Source of the DNA: Rhodospirillales bacterium URHD0017
GTDB taxonomy: Bacteria; Pseudomonadota; Alphaproteobacteria; Reyranellales; Reyranellaceae
Assembly (NCBI GenBank): GCA_900110395.1
Contig: FODP01000005.1
Span: forward strand, 368,705 to 432,704
DNA: 64,000 nt
Direction: 5' to 3'
The notes under the pieces were generated by a model. That model ran no database searches. It saw only the letters and a list, made by a program, of their open reading frames with translations, and had not been told where the DNA came from. Positions 1 through 10,813 of the stretch are shown in pieces. How positions within the stretch are numbered: the stretch's first letter is position 1; every line of letters starts with the position of its first letter. The position numbers and the translations under genes are program-made.

Positions 1-882
1 GCGGTTGATCTGCTGCAGCCCGGTCGGCGAGGTGACGTTGATCTCGGTGAGATAATCGCCGATCACGTCGATGCCGACGAACAGCAGGCCGCGCTTGGCG
101 AGCTCGGGCCCGATGATGTCGCACAGTTCCTGGTCGCGCTTGCTCAAGACGTCCTTCACCGCGACGCCGCCGACATGCATGTTCGAGCGCGCCTCGCCCT
201 CGGCCGGCACGCGGTTGATGACGCCGACCGCCTTGCCGTCGATCAGGATGATGCGCTTGTCGCCCTTGCGCACCTCGGGCAGGTAACGCTGGGCGATCAC
301 CGGCTCGCGGCTGCGCTGCGAGAACATCTCCAGCAGCGAATTGAAGTTCTCGTCGTCGGGCCGCACGCGGAACACGCCGGCGCCGCCGTTGCCGAACAAC
401 GGCTTCAGGATGATGTCCTTGTGCTCGTCGCGGAAGGCGCGGATGGCGCGCGCGTCGGAGGAGATCAGGGTGGGCGGCATGACGTTGTCGAAGTGCGTCA
501 CGAACAGCTTCTCCGGCGCGTTGCGCACGCTCGCCGGGTCGTTCACCACCAGGGTCTTGGGATGGATGTGCTCCAGGATATGGGTGGTCGTGATGTAGGA
601 CATGTCGAACGGCGGGTCCTGTCGCAGCAGCACCACATCCAGCGTCGCGAGATCGAGCATCTCGGGCGCACCCAGGGTGAAATGGTTGCCCTTCTCGCGC
701 CGGAGCTTCATCGGCTGGGCACGGGCCAGCACCTTGCGGTCGCGGAAGATCAGGTCGGGCGGCGTGTAGTGCCAGACCGTGTAGCCACGCCGCTCGGCCT
801 CGAGGCCCAGCACGAACGTCGAATCGCCATCGATGTCGATGCTCGACACATGGTCCATCTGGATGGCGACGTTCAGCTTCAT
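1..882 (-). CDS. gshB: Glutathione synthetase, C-terminus cut by window edge
   Basis: Joins gamma-glutamylcysteine to glycine with ATP, the second cytosolic step of glutathione synthesis. The frame is open from the ATG at 882 to base 1, giving 294 codons; the family is about 315 residues, so some 20 are outside the window. Seen: [13 protein letters not shown] near residue 86, [13 protein letters not shown] near 115, the ATP-grasp glycine loop [12 protein letters not shown] near 158, and [10 protein letters not shown] close to the cut end. It is the last gene of the rsmI-yraN-SirB1-like minus-strand run. A 180-bp hairpin-rich gap separates it from that run, so it may have its own promoter. Confidence 0.95.
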   Translation of the reverse strand, partial: MKLNVAIQMDHVSSIDIDGDSTFVLGLEAERRGYTVWHYTPPDLIFRDRKVLARAQPMKLRREKGNHFTLGAPEMLDLATLDVVLLRQDPPFDMSYITTTHILEHIHPKTLVVNDPASVRNAPEKLFVTHFDNVMPPTLISSDARAIRAFRDEHKDIILKPLFGNGGAGVFRVRPDDENFNSLLEMFSQRSREPVIAQRYLPEVRKGDKRIILIDGKAVGVINRVPAEGEARSNMHVGGVAVKDVLSKRDQELCDIIGPELAKRGLLFVGIDVIGDYLTEINVTSPTGLQQINR

Positions 883-910
883 GATGCGAGAAATCCCGTA
901 GCGGTGGCTG

Positions 911-1050
911 CTCCCTCCCCAGCGAAGCTGGGGAGGTGTCGGCGTCTTACGCCGACGGAGGGGTCATGAGCATCAGTACTGGTGCTCATGACCCCTCCGC
1001 CCCCGTATGACGGGGGCACCTCCCCTTCGCGGATTCCGCGAAGGGGAGGC
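911..1050. repeat. Array of five consecutive hairpins
   Basis: The gap between the SirB1-like gene and gshB is almost entirely inverted repeats. The stems are 916-934 (TCCCCAGC arm), 938-956 (GTCGGCG arm), 957-998 (GGAGGGGTCATGAGCA arm), 1000-1016 (CCCCCGT arm) and 1020-1048 (CTCCCCTTCGCGGA arm). The outer stems are themselves complementary (CTCCC...GGGAG), so the whole block can fold as a branched structure centred near 978. It does not match the AG-rich palindromes elsewhere in the window base for base. No coding sequence is seen in it. Confidence 0.85.
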
Positions 1051-1062
1051 AACCTTAGTCAT

Positions 1063-1896
1063 TCAGTTAAGCCCCCGCCGCAGTTCCTGCAACAGGCTCG
1101 ACACGCGCTCGCGCACGGCCGGATCGCCGGCCGGGCCCTCGACATGGAGGAAGCGCTCGTAAGCCGCAATCGCCGCGCGCCGCTTGTCGAGCCGGGCATT
1201 CAGCTGGCCGGCCTCGAACAGGAGCTCCGGCCGGTCGGGCGCGATCACCAGCATGCGGTCGAGCGACTGCGCGGCCGTGGACCAGTCCTCGCGGTTGGCC
1301 AGCCGCAGGCGGACGTTGTTCTCCAGCCGCAGCAGCACGTCGCGGTCCGCCACCGGATCGAAATGCTGGGGACTGAGCTCGGCCTCGGGGCCCAGGACCT
1401 GGCGCAGCAGGCCGCGCAGGTCGGCGGCGTCGCGCACCGTGCCGTCATGGAAGGGGTCGACCACGTGGCGCGCGCCGTCGATGCCGATGCGGATCAGGAA
1501 ATGCGCGGGGAAGGCCAGGCCCTCGGCCTCCCAGCCCTGGCGGCGGGCGACGTCGAGATAGAGGATCGACAGCGCCACCGGCAGGCCCTTGCGCCGCTCG
1601 ATGACGCGCACGAGGTCGGCATTCTGCAGGTCGTCGTAGGATTCGGTGTCGCCGCGGTAGCCGTAGGAACGCGCGATCACCTCGGCAAGCGTCTCGGGCG
1701 AGGCGCCACGGCGGCGCACCAGGTCGGCGAGATCGGACGCCATCGATGCGACATGCTGGCGGAATGGCGCGAGATCCACTCCCTCGGTGCGGCGCAGCAC
1801 GCTCAAGGTCAGCGCCGCCTCGAGGAGATCGAGACGCTGTCCATCGCCGGCGCAAAGATCGCTGAGACGCGCCAGCTTGCCTTCAGGTTGGGCCAA
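1063..1896 (-). CDS. SirB1-like transglutaminase-fold/TPR protein
   Basis: A 277-residue cytosolic protein. The core near residues 40-190 resembles the SirB1/transglutaminase-like family, with KGLPVALSILYL near residue 104 and FPAHFLIRI near 129. A C-terminal segment near 195-255 looks like one or two tetratricopeptide helices. The biochemical role of the family is not established. Known SirB1-like proteins often sit beside rsmI/yraN/gshB, as here. The start at 1896 lies 3 bases after the yraN stop, suggesting coupled translation. Confidence 0.85.
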   Translation of the reverse strand: MAQPEGKLARLSDLCAGDGQRLDLLEAALTLSVLRRTEGVDLAPFRQHVASMASDLADLVRRRGASPETLAEVIARSYGYRGDTESYDDLQNADLVRVIERRKGLPVALSILYLDVARRQGWEAEGLAFPAHFLIRIGIDGARHVVDPFHDGTVRDAADLRGLLRQVLGPEAELSPQHFDPVADRDVLLRLENNVRLRLANREDWSTAAQSLDRMLVIAPDRPELLFEAGQLNARLDKRRAAIAAYERFLHVEGPAGDPAVRERVSSLLQELRRGLN

Positions 1897-1899
1897 AGA

Positions 1900-2265
1900 T
1901 CACTCCGGCGGCCGCCAGACATCGGGCAGATGGCGCGGCCAAAGCCCGCCCACCAGCACGGCGTCGAAGCGCACCGAATGGGCGGCGTAGTGCGGATGGC
2001 GCGCCAAATAGAGGCTGGCCGCACGGGCGACGCGGCCAAACTGGCGGTTGCCCAGCGCCTCGGTGGCGCTCAGGAAATCGGCACGCGCCTTGACCTCGAC
2101 GAACGCCAGGATGCCGCCGCGCCGCACCACGATGTCGATCTCGCCGAGCTTGGTCTTGTAGCGCCGCGCCAGCACCGAATAGCCGGCGAGCCGCAGGCGC
2201 CACACGGCGCGCAGTTCAGCGACATGGCCCAGCCGATGGGCCGCCTGGCGCGCCTGGATCGTCAT
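1900..2265 (-). CDS. yraN: YraN/UPF0102 family protein
   Basis: A small 121-residue protein of the UPF0102 family, which has a restriction-endonuclease-like fold; its function is uncharacterised, and a nuclease role is only inferred from the fold. The diagnostic block GEIDIV...FVEVKAR lies around residues 41-62 and matches the (D/E)xK core of the fold. The ATG at 2265 overlaps the rsmI stop (ATGA), so it is translationally coupled to rsmI. The rsmI-yraN order is conserved across many proteobacteria. Confidence 0.92.
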   Translation of the reverse strand: MTIQARQAAHRLGHVAELRAVWRLRLAGYSVLARRYKTKLGEIDIVVRRGGILAFVEVKARADFLSATEALGNRQFGRVARAASLYLARHPHYAAHSVRFDAVLVGGLWPRHLPDVWRPPE

Positions 2266-3158
2266 GAGGAGGCCTCGCGCCTGAGCTCGAGCGCGCGGGC
2301 ATAGACATCGCGGCGCTTCAGGCCATAGCGGGCCGCGACTTCGGCCGCCGCATCCTTGACCGAGGCGCCGGCAAGCGCCGTGCGCAGCGCCTCGTCGAGC
2401 ACGCCGGCTTGCGGTGCGGCCTCCTCGCCGGGCGCACCGATCACGATGGCGATCTCGCCCTTGACGTCGGGGTGCTTCGCATAATGTGCGGCAAGCTCGC
2501 TCAGCGGCGCGCGGCGCACTTCCTCGAACAGCTTGGTGAGCTCGCGCGCCACCGCGGCCGGCCGCGCACCCAGCAGCTCCGCGAGGTCGGCCAGCGATGC
2601 GGTAAGCCGATGCGGCGCCTCGAAGAACACCAACGTCGCCGGCAGCGACGCCACCGCGCCGATCGCGCGCCGCCGCTCGCCTTCCTTGGTCGGCAGGAAG
2701 CCGCCGAAGAAGAAGCGGTCGGTCGGCAGGCCAGACAACGCCAGCGCCATGGGCACGGCGGAGGGGCCGGGCGCGGAGGTCACGGCAAGCCCTCGCGCGA
2801 GAGCTGCACGGACGAGGCGATAACCGGGATCGGAGATCAGCGGCATGCCGGCGTCCGACACCAGAGCCACCCGTTTGCCCGCCTCCAGGGCGCGCACGAT
2901 CCTGGGCTCGTTGGTGTCCTGGGTGGCATCGCTGTAGGCCACGGTGGGGGCGGAAATGCCGTAGTGGCTGGCAAGCTTGGCGAACACGCGGGTGTCCTCG
3001 CAGGCGATCAGGTCGGCTGCCTGCAGGACATCGAGCGCACGCAGCGTGATGTCGCGCATATTGCCGATCGGCGTGGCAACAATATGCAGGCCGGGGGCCA
3101 GCGGCGGTTTACGCGGCGCCTGCCCATCGCTAGCTTGTGACCGTTCGTCCACGTCCAT
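2262..3158 (-). CDS. rsmI: 16S rRNA (cytidine1402-2'-O)-methyltransferase
   Basis: Methylates the 2'-OH of C1402 in the decoding centre of 16S rRNA using S-adenosylmethionine. The 298 residues carry the tetrapyrrole-methylase-fold motifs: ATPIGNMRDITLRA near residue 29, EDTR near 54, SDAGMPLISDPGYRLV near 101 and PGPSAVPMALALSGLP near 130. The first 20 residues, before LAPGLHIVATPIG, are poorly conserved in the family, so the true start could be slightly downstream. The gene is divergent from the lipoprotein at 3183, with only 24 bases between them. Confidence 0.95.
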   Translation of the reverse strand: MDVDERSQASDGQAPRKPPLAPGLHIVATPIGNMRDITLRALDVLQAADLIACEDTRVFAKLASHYGISAPTVAYSDATQDTNEPRIVRALEAGKRVALVSDAGMPLISDPGYRLVRAALARGLAVTSAPGPSAVPMALALSGLPTDRFFFGGFLPTKEGERRRAIGAVASLPATLVFFEAPHRLTASLADLAELLGARPAAVARELTKLFEEVRRAPLSELAAHYAKHPDVKGEIAIVIGAPGEEAAPQAGVLDEALRTALAGASVKDAAAEVAARYGLKRRDVYARALELRREASS

Positions 3159-3182
3159 CTGCAGCCGTTTCGCCGGAGTATC

Positions 3183-4358
3183 GTGCCGATGCGCCAGTCT
3201 CTATTCGCGCTTGCCACCATGGCCTTCCTGCTGGCGGCCTGCGGCGAGACGCCCAAGACTAGCACGCCCACGGGACAGTCCACGACCGTGACGGCGTCCG
3301 TCGGATCGCCGGTCACGGCCTCGGGCAAGACGCGCATCGCGCTGCTGCTGCCGCTCAGCGGCCGGTCCGCGCCGGTCGGCCAGTCCCTGCAGCAAGCCGC
3401 CGAAATGGCCCTGTTCGACACCGGCGCCAAGGAGCTGGCGCTGGCCGCTTATGACAGCGGCGAGACGGCGGAGACCGCCGTCGAGGCCTACCGCAAGGCC
3501 CGCATCGACGGCGCCGCCCTGGTGCTGGGGCCGTTGTTCGGCACGTCGGCAACCGCGCTGGCGCCCCTGGTGAACCAGGGCGGGGCTAATGTCGTGTCGT
3601 TCTCCAACGACGAGCAGGTCGGCCAGCGCGGCGTCTGGATCATGGGTATCGCGGCACCGCCGCAGGTGCGCCGCGTCGTCGACCATGCCGTCGATGCCGG
3701 CGTAAAACGCTTCGCCGCCTTTGCACCGCAGACGTCGTACGGCCAGCAGATAGTCCAGACCATGGAGAGCCAGGTCACGATGCGCGGCGGCAAGGTGGCG
3801 GCGGTCGAGCTGTTCGACGCCAACAGCGCTGACCTCAACACGCCGGCGCGACGGCTGGCCGAAGCTTCCAGGGGCGAGGACAAGCTCGCCGTGCTGGTGC
3901 CGGTGGCGCCGCCGCGGCTCTCGGCGGCACTGGCCGCGCTGGCGGCGGCGGGGATCGACAACAAGTCGGTGCAGCTGATCGGCACCGGCGTGTGGGACGT
4001 GCCCAACATCGGCTCGGAGGTCATGCTGCGCGGCGCCTGGTACGCCGCGCCCGATCCGGCCAAGCGGGCCGACTTCGAGCGGCGCTTCCTGTCGACCTAC
4101 GGCCGGCCGCCGCATCGCCTGGCGACGCTCGCCTATGATGGCGTGTCGCTGGCGGGCAACCTGGCGCGGCTGAAGCCGGGCGGCGATTTCTCGGAGGCGG
4201 CCATCACCAATCCCAACGGCTGGTCGGGCATCGACGGCATCTTCCGCTTCCTGCCCAACGGCCGCTCGGAGCGGGCGCTGGCGGTGATCGCGGTGCAGGC
4301 GGGTCCAGGCACGGTGGTGAGCCCCGCGCCCACCAGCTTCTCGCGGCCGGTGAACTGA
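3183..4358 (+). CDS. LpoA-like penicillin-binding protein activator lipoprotein
   Basis: A 391-residue lipoprotein with a periplasmic type I solute-binding fold (Leu/Ile/Val-binding-like), the family of LpoA-type activators of peptidoglycan synthases. The N-terminus has a hydrophobic segment ending in the lipobox LLAAC, followed by a low-complexity Thr/Ser linker and then RIALLLPLSGRSAPVGQSL. Pairing with rsmI/yraN is typical of lpoA. Two starts are possible, GTG at 3183 (GGAG 4 bases upstream) and ATG at 3189. A branched-chain amino-acid binding protein is less likely, because no ABC permease is nearby. Confidence 0.85.
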   Translation: MPMRQSLFALATMAFLLAACGETPKTSTPTGQSTTVTASVGSPVTASGKTRIALLLPLSGRSAPVGQSLQQAAEMALFDTGAKELALAAYDSGETAETAVEAYRKARIDGAALVLGPLFGTSATALAPLVNQGGANVVSFSNDEQVGQRGVWIMGIAAPPQVRRVVDHAVDAGVKRFAAFAPQTSYGQQIVQTMESQVTMRGGKVAAVELFDANSADLNTPARRLAEASRGEDKLAVLVPVAPPRLSAALAALAAAGIDNKSVQLIGTGVWDVPNIGSEVMLRGAWYAAPDPAKRADFERRFLSTYGRPPHRLATLAYDGVSLAGNLARLKPGGDFSEAAITNPNGWSGIDGIFRFLPNGRSERALAVIAVQAGPGTVVSPAPTSFSRPVN

Positions 4359-4377
4359 GAATGGTGAACTGACCGGC

Positions 4378-5097
4378 ATGGCTCTACCCCGCGCGATTCT
4401 GTTCGATCTCGACGACACGCTGATCCGGGCCTACGCGCAGCCCGACGAGGCGTGGCGACGCCTGCTTGGCACCTTCGCCGAGCCGCTCAACGCGCCCGAT
4501 GGGGCGGCGATCGAGCGTGTGCGCGTGGTGGTGATGGACGAGGCGCGCAGCCTGTGGTCCGACCAGGCGGTCGCCGCCAAGTGGCGGCTCGACATTCCCG
4601 GCGCGCGGCGGCTGTCGACGCGGCGCGCGCTCGCCCGGCTGGGCTATGACGACGAGGCGCTGGCCCATCGCATCGCCGACGCCTTCACCGAGATGCGGCG
4701 CCAGGAATACCGGCTCTATCCCGATGCCCACACGACGGTCGATGCGTTGCGCCAGGCCGGCGTCCGGCTCGCCCTGGTCACCAACGGCGCCTCGGCGATC
4801 CAGCGCGACAAGATCGAGCGCTTCGATCTCGCCCATCGCTTCGACCACATCCAGATCGAGGGAGAGTTCGGCCAGGGCAAGCCCGAGCTCGCGGTCTACC
4901 GGCACGCGCTGGAGAAGATCGGCTGCGAGGCCTGCGACGCCTGGATGGTCGGCGACAACTACGAATGGGAAGTCGTGGCGCCGCAGAAGCTCGGCATGTG
5001 CGGCATCTGGTACGACCCGTTCGACGCCGGCGTGCCGGCGGCGGCGACCGCCAAGCCGACGCGGGTGATCAAGCGGCTGGCGGAGCTCGTAGAGTAA
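4378..5097 (+). CDS. HAD-superfamily hydrolase
   Basis: A 239-residue cytosolic phosphatase or dehalogenase of the haloacid dehalogenase superfamily. Motif I, LFDLDDTLI, is near residue 8, with the nucleophile Asp and the +2 acid/base Asp. Motif II, VTNGAS, is near residue 136, and motif IV, GDNYEWEV, near 193 supplies Mg ligands. A helical cap lies between motifs I and II (subfamily IA). The substrate cannot be told. It follows the lipoprotein gene by 19 bases and may share its transcript. Confidence 0.88.
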   Translation: MALPRAILFDLDDTLIRAYAQPDEAWRRLLGTFAEPLNAPDGAAIERVRVVVMDEARSLWSDQAVAAKWRLDIPGARRLSTRRALARLGYDDEALAHRIADAFTEMRRQEYRLYPDAHTTVDALRQAGVRLALVTNGASAIQRDKIERFDLAHRFDHIQIEGEFGQGKPELAVYRHALEKIGCEACDAWMVGDNYEWEVVAPQKLGMCGIWYDPFDAGVPAAATAKPTRVIKRLAELVE

Positions 5098-5103
5098 TAG
5101 GTT

Positions 5104-5208
5104 CTCATGTTCCTCTCCCCCACTAGGGGGAGAGGCTGGGTGAGGGGGTTACATCCTTCGCTGCCCCCTCACCTAACCTCTCCCCCTAGCGGGGGAGAGG
5201 AACATGAG
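5104..5208. repeat. AG-rich palindromic repeat, family A copy 1
   Basis: A 105-bp imperfect palindrome between convergent genes. The outer arm CTCATGTTCCTCTCCCCC returns at the other end as GGGGGAGAGGAACATGAG. Inside are two local hairpins (CCTCTCCCCC..GGGGGAGAGG) flanking a central stem GTGAGGGGG/CCCCCTCAC. Three further copies lie at 26588, 35645 and 59892. It is not coding, and there is no U-tract to make it a standard terminator. Confidence 0.9.
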
Positions 5209-5221
5209 ATGATACGGACGG

Positions 5222-5596
5222 TCAGCGCCCTGCCCTGTCCGACGGCAGCTTGTCCGCGGTCTGCAGCATCAGCCGCTCGACCCGTCCGCCCTCGACCAGA
5301 TGCTTCTGCAGCACCTCGTCGATGTCTTCCTTGGTCGGGCAGTGATACCAGACGCCTTCGGGATAAATCACCAGGTTCGGCCCCAGCTCGCATCGGTCGA
5401 GGCAGCCGGCGTTGTTGATGCGCACGTTCTTCAGGCCCAGCGCCTTGGCCTTGGCCTTCATGTGGTCGCGCAGCGCCTCGCCATTCTTCTCCGCGCAGCA
5501 GCCGCGCGGATGGCCAGCCGGCCGGCGGTTGGTGCAGCAGAAGACGTGCGCTTCGTAATAGGGCTTGGGGTCTGTCGGCTTCTCGCGCTCGCTCAT
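5222..5596 (-). CDS. Thioredoxin-like [2Fe-2S] ferredoxin
   Basis: A small 124-residue protein of the (2Fe-2S) ferredoxin family with a thioredoxin-like fold. Cysteines sit in FCCTNRRPAGHPRGCC (residues 20, 21, 33 and 34) and in AGCLDRCELGP (65 and 69). The usual cluster ligands are one Cys of the first group, a Cys about a dozen residues on, and the CxxxC pair. Cluster binding is inferred from the family. A GTG at 5599 directly follows the upstream stop and is an alternative start (TGA-GTG-ATG). It is coupled to the DUF6489 gene. Confidence 0.9.
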   Translation of the reverse strand: MSEREKPTDPKPYYEAHVFCCTNRRPAGHPRGCCAEKNGEALRDHMKAKAKALGLKNVRINNAGCLDRCELGPNLVIYPEGVWYHCPTKEDIDEVLQKHLVEGGRVERLMLQTADKLPSDRAGR

Positions 5597-5599
5597 CAC

Positions 5600-5857
5600 T
5601 CACTCCTTCTTGCCGGTGGCGATGTTGGCGAGCTGGGACCAGAACGCCTGCTGCATCTGCTGCATCTGTTCCATGCCCTGCATGGAGGCAGGCAGCCAGG
5701 TCTTGAAGACCGTCTCGGGGTTCATGGCGCCCAGGCTGGAGCGCAGGCGCTCCTCGATCTCGCCCATGATGCGGTCCTGCATCGGCTTGATGTCGGGCAG
5801 GCCGAAGAAGGCGCGCGCCTCCTCGGGCGTGCAGGACACTTCGACGTTCACCTTCAT
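5600..5857 (-). CDS. DUF6489 family protein
   Basis: An 85-residue alphaproteobacterial protein of unknown function. It begins MKVNVEVSCTPEEARAFFGLPD and has a Gln/Met-rich amphipathic segment near residues 60-70 (MEQMQQMQQAFW), likely helical. These features match the DUF6489 family. No signal peptide or membrane segment is present. It lies immediately upstream of the ferredoxin gene on the same strand, so the two are probably co-transcribed. It is divergent from the PLP enzyme at 5922. Confidence 0.8.
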   Translation of the reverse strand: MKVNVEVSCTPEEARAFFGLPDIKPMQDRIMGEIEERLRSSLGAMNPETVFKTWLPASMQGMEQMQQMQQAFWSQLANIATGKKE

Positions 5858-5921
5858 GCTTTCTCTCCGTTTCAGCCCACCTTAGGCGATCTCGGGCCGG
5901 CCGGCCATGCTATGACCGGCC

Positions 5922-7075
5922 ATGGTCACACCCTGGCTGGAAAGCAATCCACGCGCGGCAAAAGCCCTGAAATTCGGACGCGATCAGCAGTTCGTGATCA
6001 ATCCCAACGGCATTCCCGAGTTGTGCGAGGATTTGAAGCAGTGCCCCAAGCACGCACCGACGCCGCTCGTCGCGCTGCCGGCGCTGGCGAGCCGGCTCGG
6101 CCTGGGCGAGATCCGCGTCAAGGACGAGAGCCAGCGCTTCGGCTTCGGCGCCTTCAAGGCGCTGGGCGGCGTTCTCGCCGTCTACAACGTCCTCTCCGGC
6201 GCGGTCGGCGATGCTTACCATTTCAGCACCAGCTTCGCCGACGTCATGAACGGCAAGCACAAGGAGGTCACGAGCCGGTTCGTGTTCTCGACGGCGAGCT
6301 CGGGCAACCACGGCCGCTCCGTCGCCGCCGGCGCCAAGCTGTTCGGCAACCGCTGTGTGATCTTCCTGCCCAGGTTCACCTCGGCCGAGAAGGAGGCCGC
6401 CATCCGCGCCCGCGGCGCCGAGGTGATTCGCATCGACGGCGACTACGACACCGCGGTCGCCGCGTGCAAACGGCGCTCGCAGGAGAACGGCTGGACGATC
6501 ATCTCCGACACCTCGTGGGAGGGCTATGACTCGGTGCCGCGCAGCGTCATGCGCGGCTATTGCGTGCTGGTGCACGAGGCGATCGTGCAGTGGCCGACGG
6601 GGCCGACCCACGTCTTCGTGCAGGCCGGCGTCGGCGGGCTGGCCGCCGCGGTGGTCGGCTACCTGTGGGCGGCGCTGCCGCACCGGCCGACCTTCGTCGT
6701 CGTCGAGCCGGAAAGCGCCGATTGCTGGTTCCAGAGCAACCGCGCCGGCAAGCCAGTGCTCGCCAGCGGCAACGCTGACACGGTGATGGGCGGGCTCGCC
6801 TGCCGCGAGATCTCGCCGGTGACCTGGCCGGTGGTCGGCGAGGCGACGGACTGGTTCATGACCATTGAGGAGGACCAGGTCCTGCCGGCGCGCCGGCTGC
6901 TTGGCCATCCGCTGGACGGCGATCCGGCCATCGCGTCGGGGCCGTCCGGCTGCGCCGGCATGGCCGGCCTGACGCGCATCTGCGCCGACGAGGCGGCCTT
7001 CAAGGCGCTGAAACTCGACAGCCGCAGCCGCGTTCTGTTGATCAACAGCGAAGGCAACCTCGGAGAAGAGCCGGC

Positions 7076-7079
<4 letters not shown>
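5922..7079 (+). CDS. dpaL: Diaminopropionate ammonia-lyase-like PLP enzyme
   Basis: A 385-residue fold-type II pyridoxal-phosphate enzyme. The family cleaves 2,3-diaminopropionate to pyruvate and two ammonia. The PLP-binding lysine is K79 in [24 protein letters not shown] near residue 126 is the phosphate/substrate loop, and [11 protein letters not shown] near 231 is the glycine-rich cofactor loop. Its length fits DpaL (about 400) rather than threonine dehydratase. Substrate specificity remains inferred. Its stop overlaps the start of the DUF255 gene (ATGA). Confidence 0.85.
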
Positions 7080-9133
<2,054 letters not shown>

Positions 9134-9994
9134 GATCGAAGGTGTAGTTGCAGGCCTTCGTCGTCTTTGTCTTGAAGGCGATGCGGATGCTGTCGCCGGT
9201 TTGCGTGCCGGTTGCCTCACCCGTGAAGTAGTCGGGTCCCGATCCGGTGAACGACAAGGTGAGTTGGCCGTTGGCAGCCGAACCCGTCACCTTGCTCGTC
9301 GGTGTGCCGCCCGAAGTCTCGGAAAGAAGGCCTTCGATCGCCTCGCCATTGATGGTCAACACCATTGCAGGTGACTGGCACCAGGCGTCGGTGCTTCCCT
9401 TGCCTCGGAAAGTCTGCGGACCAGCAGCAGTCGGAGCGGCCGCCGGCGCTGAAGCGGTCATTTGCACCGTCTGCACCGCGACCGGCGGCGCTGCACCGCA
9501 GCGCTGTTCTGCGAGGGTCGCCAGATACTGCTGCCGGCTTTGCAGCGCTGCGGTCTCCTTGCCGGCCGCATTCTGGAAGTCCATTCCGAACCACAGGATC
9601 GGTATCAAGAGGCCCGCTGCGCCGACGATGACGTTTTGCGCGACCTTCTTGCCCTCTTCGCCGCCGAGCTCGGTGATCTTCTTGTTGTTCGCCTGGACCT
9701 CGGCGTTGATCGCGGCGCAGTCCATATAGCGATCTTGAGCCTGCGTGACAGCGACGGGCGCCGGCGCACGGCCGGCGCAGGCGGCCAACTGGGCCGCCAG
9801 CAAAACCAGCACTAATTTTTTCATTATCCCCAAATCCCCCTTCAGGCGTTATCTCACGGGGTGCATGGCGTTGCAATCGCAGTGTGCAGCGATCTCGGTA
9901 ACTCTCGTATTAGCTGCAGGCACCGTGTTGGTTCGGAGGCTGGACGGGCCCGCGCCGCCGACGCATCCTCCGGCCAAACGCGAAGGAGTGCAGC

Positions 9995-10738
9995 GTGCAG
10001 CTTCAGCTCAAGACTTGGCAGTTCGTCGACGACTATCTCAAGAGCAAGACCGGGATCATGATCCCGATCGGCTCGACCGAGCAGCATGGCCCGACCGGCC
10101 TGATCGGCACCGATGCGCTCACCGCCGAGATGATCGCCCGCGGCGCCGGCGAAAAGGTGGGGGCGCTGGTGGCGCCGACCATCTCCGTCGGCATGGCGCA
10201 GCATCATCTGGCGTTCGCCGGGTCGGTGACCTTGCGGCCGACCACCCTGATCGCCGTAGTGCGCGATACCGTGGTCTCACTGGCACGGCACGGCTTCACC
10301 CGCTTCTTCTTCGTCAATGGCCATGGCGGCAACATCGCCACCGTGACCGCGGCCTTCTCCGAGATCTATGCCGAGCGCTCGATGGAGCGCATGTCCAACC
10401 AGCCGTCGATCAAGTGCGCCCTGCGCAACTGGTGGGATGGGCCGGGCATCCGGGCGCTGCAGAAGGAGCTCTATCCCAGCGGCGAGGGCAGCCATGCCAC
10501 CGCCTCCGAGGTCGCGCTCACCTGGTACAAGTATCCCGAGACGATGCAGCAGAAGGAGATGGAGCCCAGGATCGCGCCCAACGGCTCCTTCGCCGACGCC
10601 GAGGACTACCGCCGCGTCTTCCCCGACGGCCGCATCGGCTCGGATCCCAACCAGGCGACGCCCGAGCACGGCAAGCGCTTCTATGACACCGCCGTCGAAG
10701 AAGTCGCGCGCGACTATGAGAAGTGGGTGGCGCGGTAA
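9995..10738 (+). CDS. Creatininase-family amidohydrolase
   Basis: A 247-residue metal-dependent amidohydrolase of the creatininase family, which includes creatininases, MftE-like peptidases and formamide hydrolases. The metal-ligand block IPIGSTEQHGPTGLIGTDA gives E29, H31 and D40, and FFVNGHGGNIATV near residue 104 gives another His. The substrate cannot be told from sequence. A GTG start at 9995 is favoured by GAAGGAG 6 bases upstream. It stands alone, with convergent palindromes downstream. Confidence 0.88.
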   Translation: MQLQLKTWQFVDDYLKSKTGIMIPIGSTEQHGPTGLIGTDALTAEMIARGAGEKVGALVAPTISVGMAQHHLAFAGSVTLRPTTLIAVVRDTVVSLARHGFTRFFFVNGHGGNIATVTAAFSEIYAERSMERMSNQPSIKCALRNWWDGPGIRALQKELYPSGEGSHATASEVALTWYKYPETMQQKEMEPRIAPNGSFADAEDYRRVFPDGRIGSDPNQATPEHGKRFYDTAVEEVARDYEKWVAR

Positions 10739-10746
10739 CTCTTGCC

Positions 10747-10808
10747 GGACCGCGGGCCTCCAGGCCCGCATCGTGATTCATGAGCGGGCCTGAAGGCGCG
10801 CGGTCCCG
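10747..10808. repeat. GC-rich palindrome, family B copy 1
   Basis: GACCGCGGGCCTCCAGGCCCGC, then ATCGTGATTCATGAGCGGGCC and a degenerate closing arm GCGCGCGGTCC. The opening arm is the same sequence (reverse-complemented) as the element at 31508-31533. It lies in the gap between the convergent creatininase and EamA genes. No T-tract is present. Confidence 0.8.
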
Positions 10809-10813
10809 GAAGA

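Noticed and set aside
911..1050. CRISPR array
   Set aside because: The repeated units are inverted hairpins of different sequence, not direct repeats with equal spacers; no cas genes are present.
5104..5208. Standard Rho-independent terminator
   Set aside because: The palindrome is far longer than a terminator stem, repeated with the same architecture at other loci, and lacks a T-tract.
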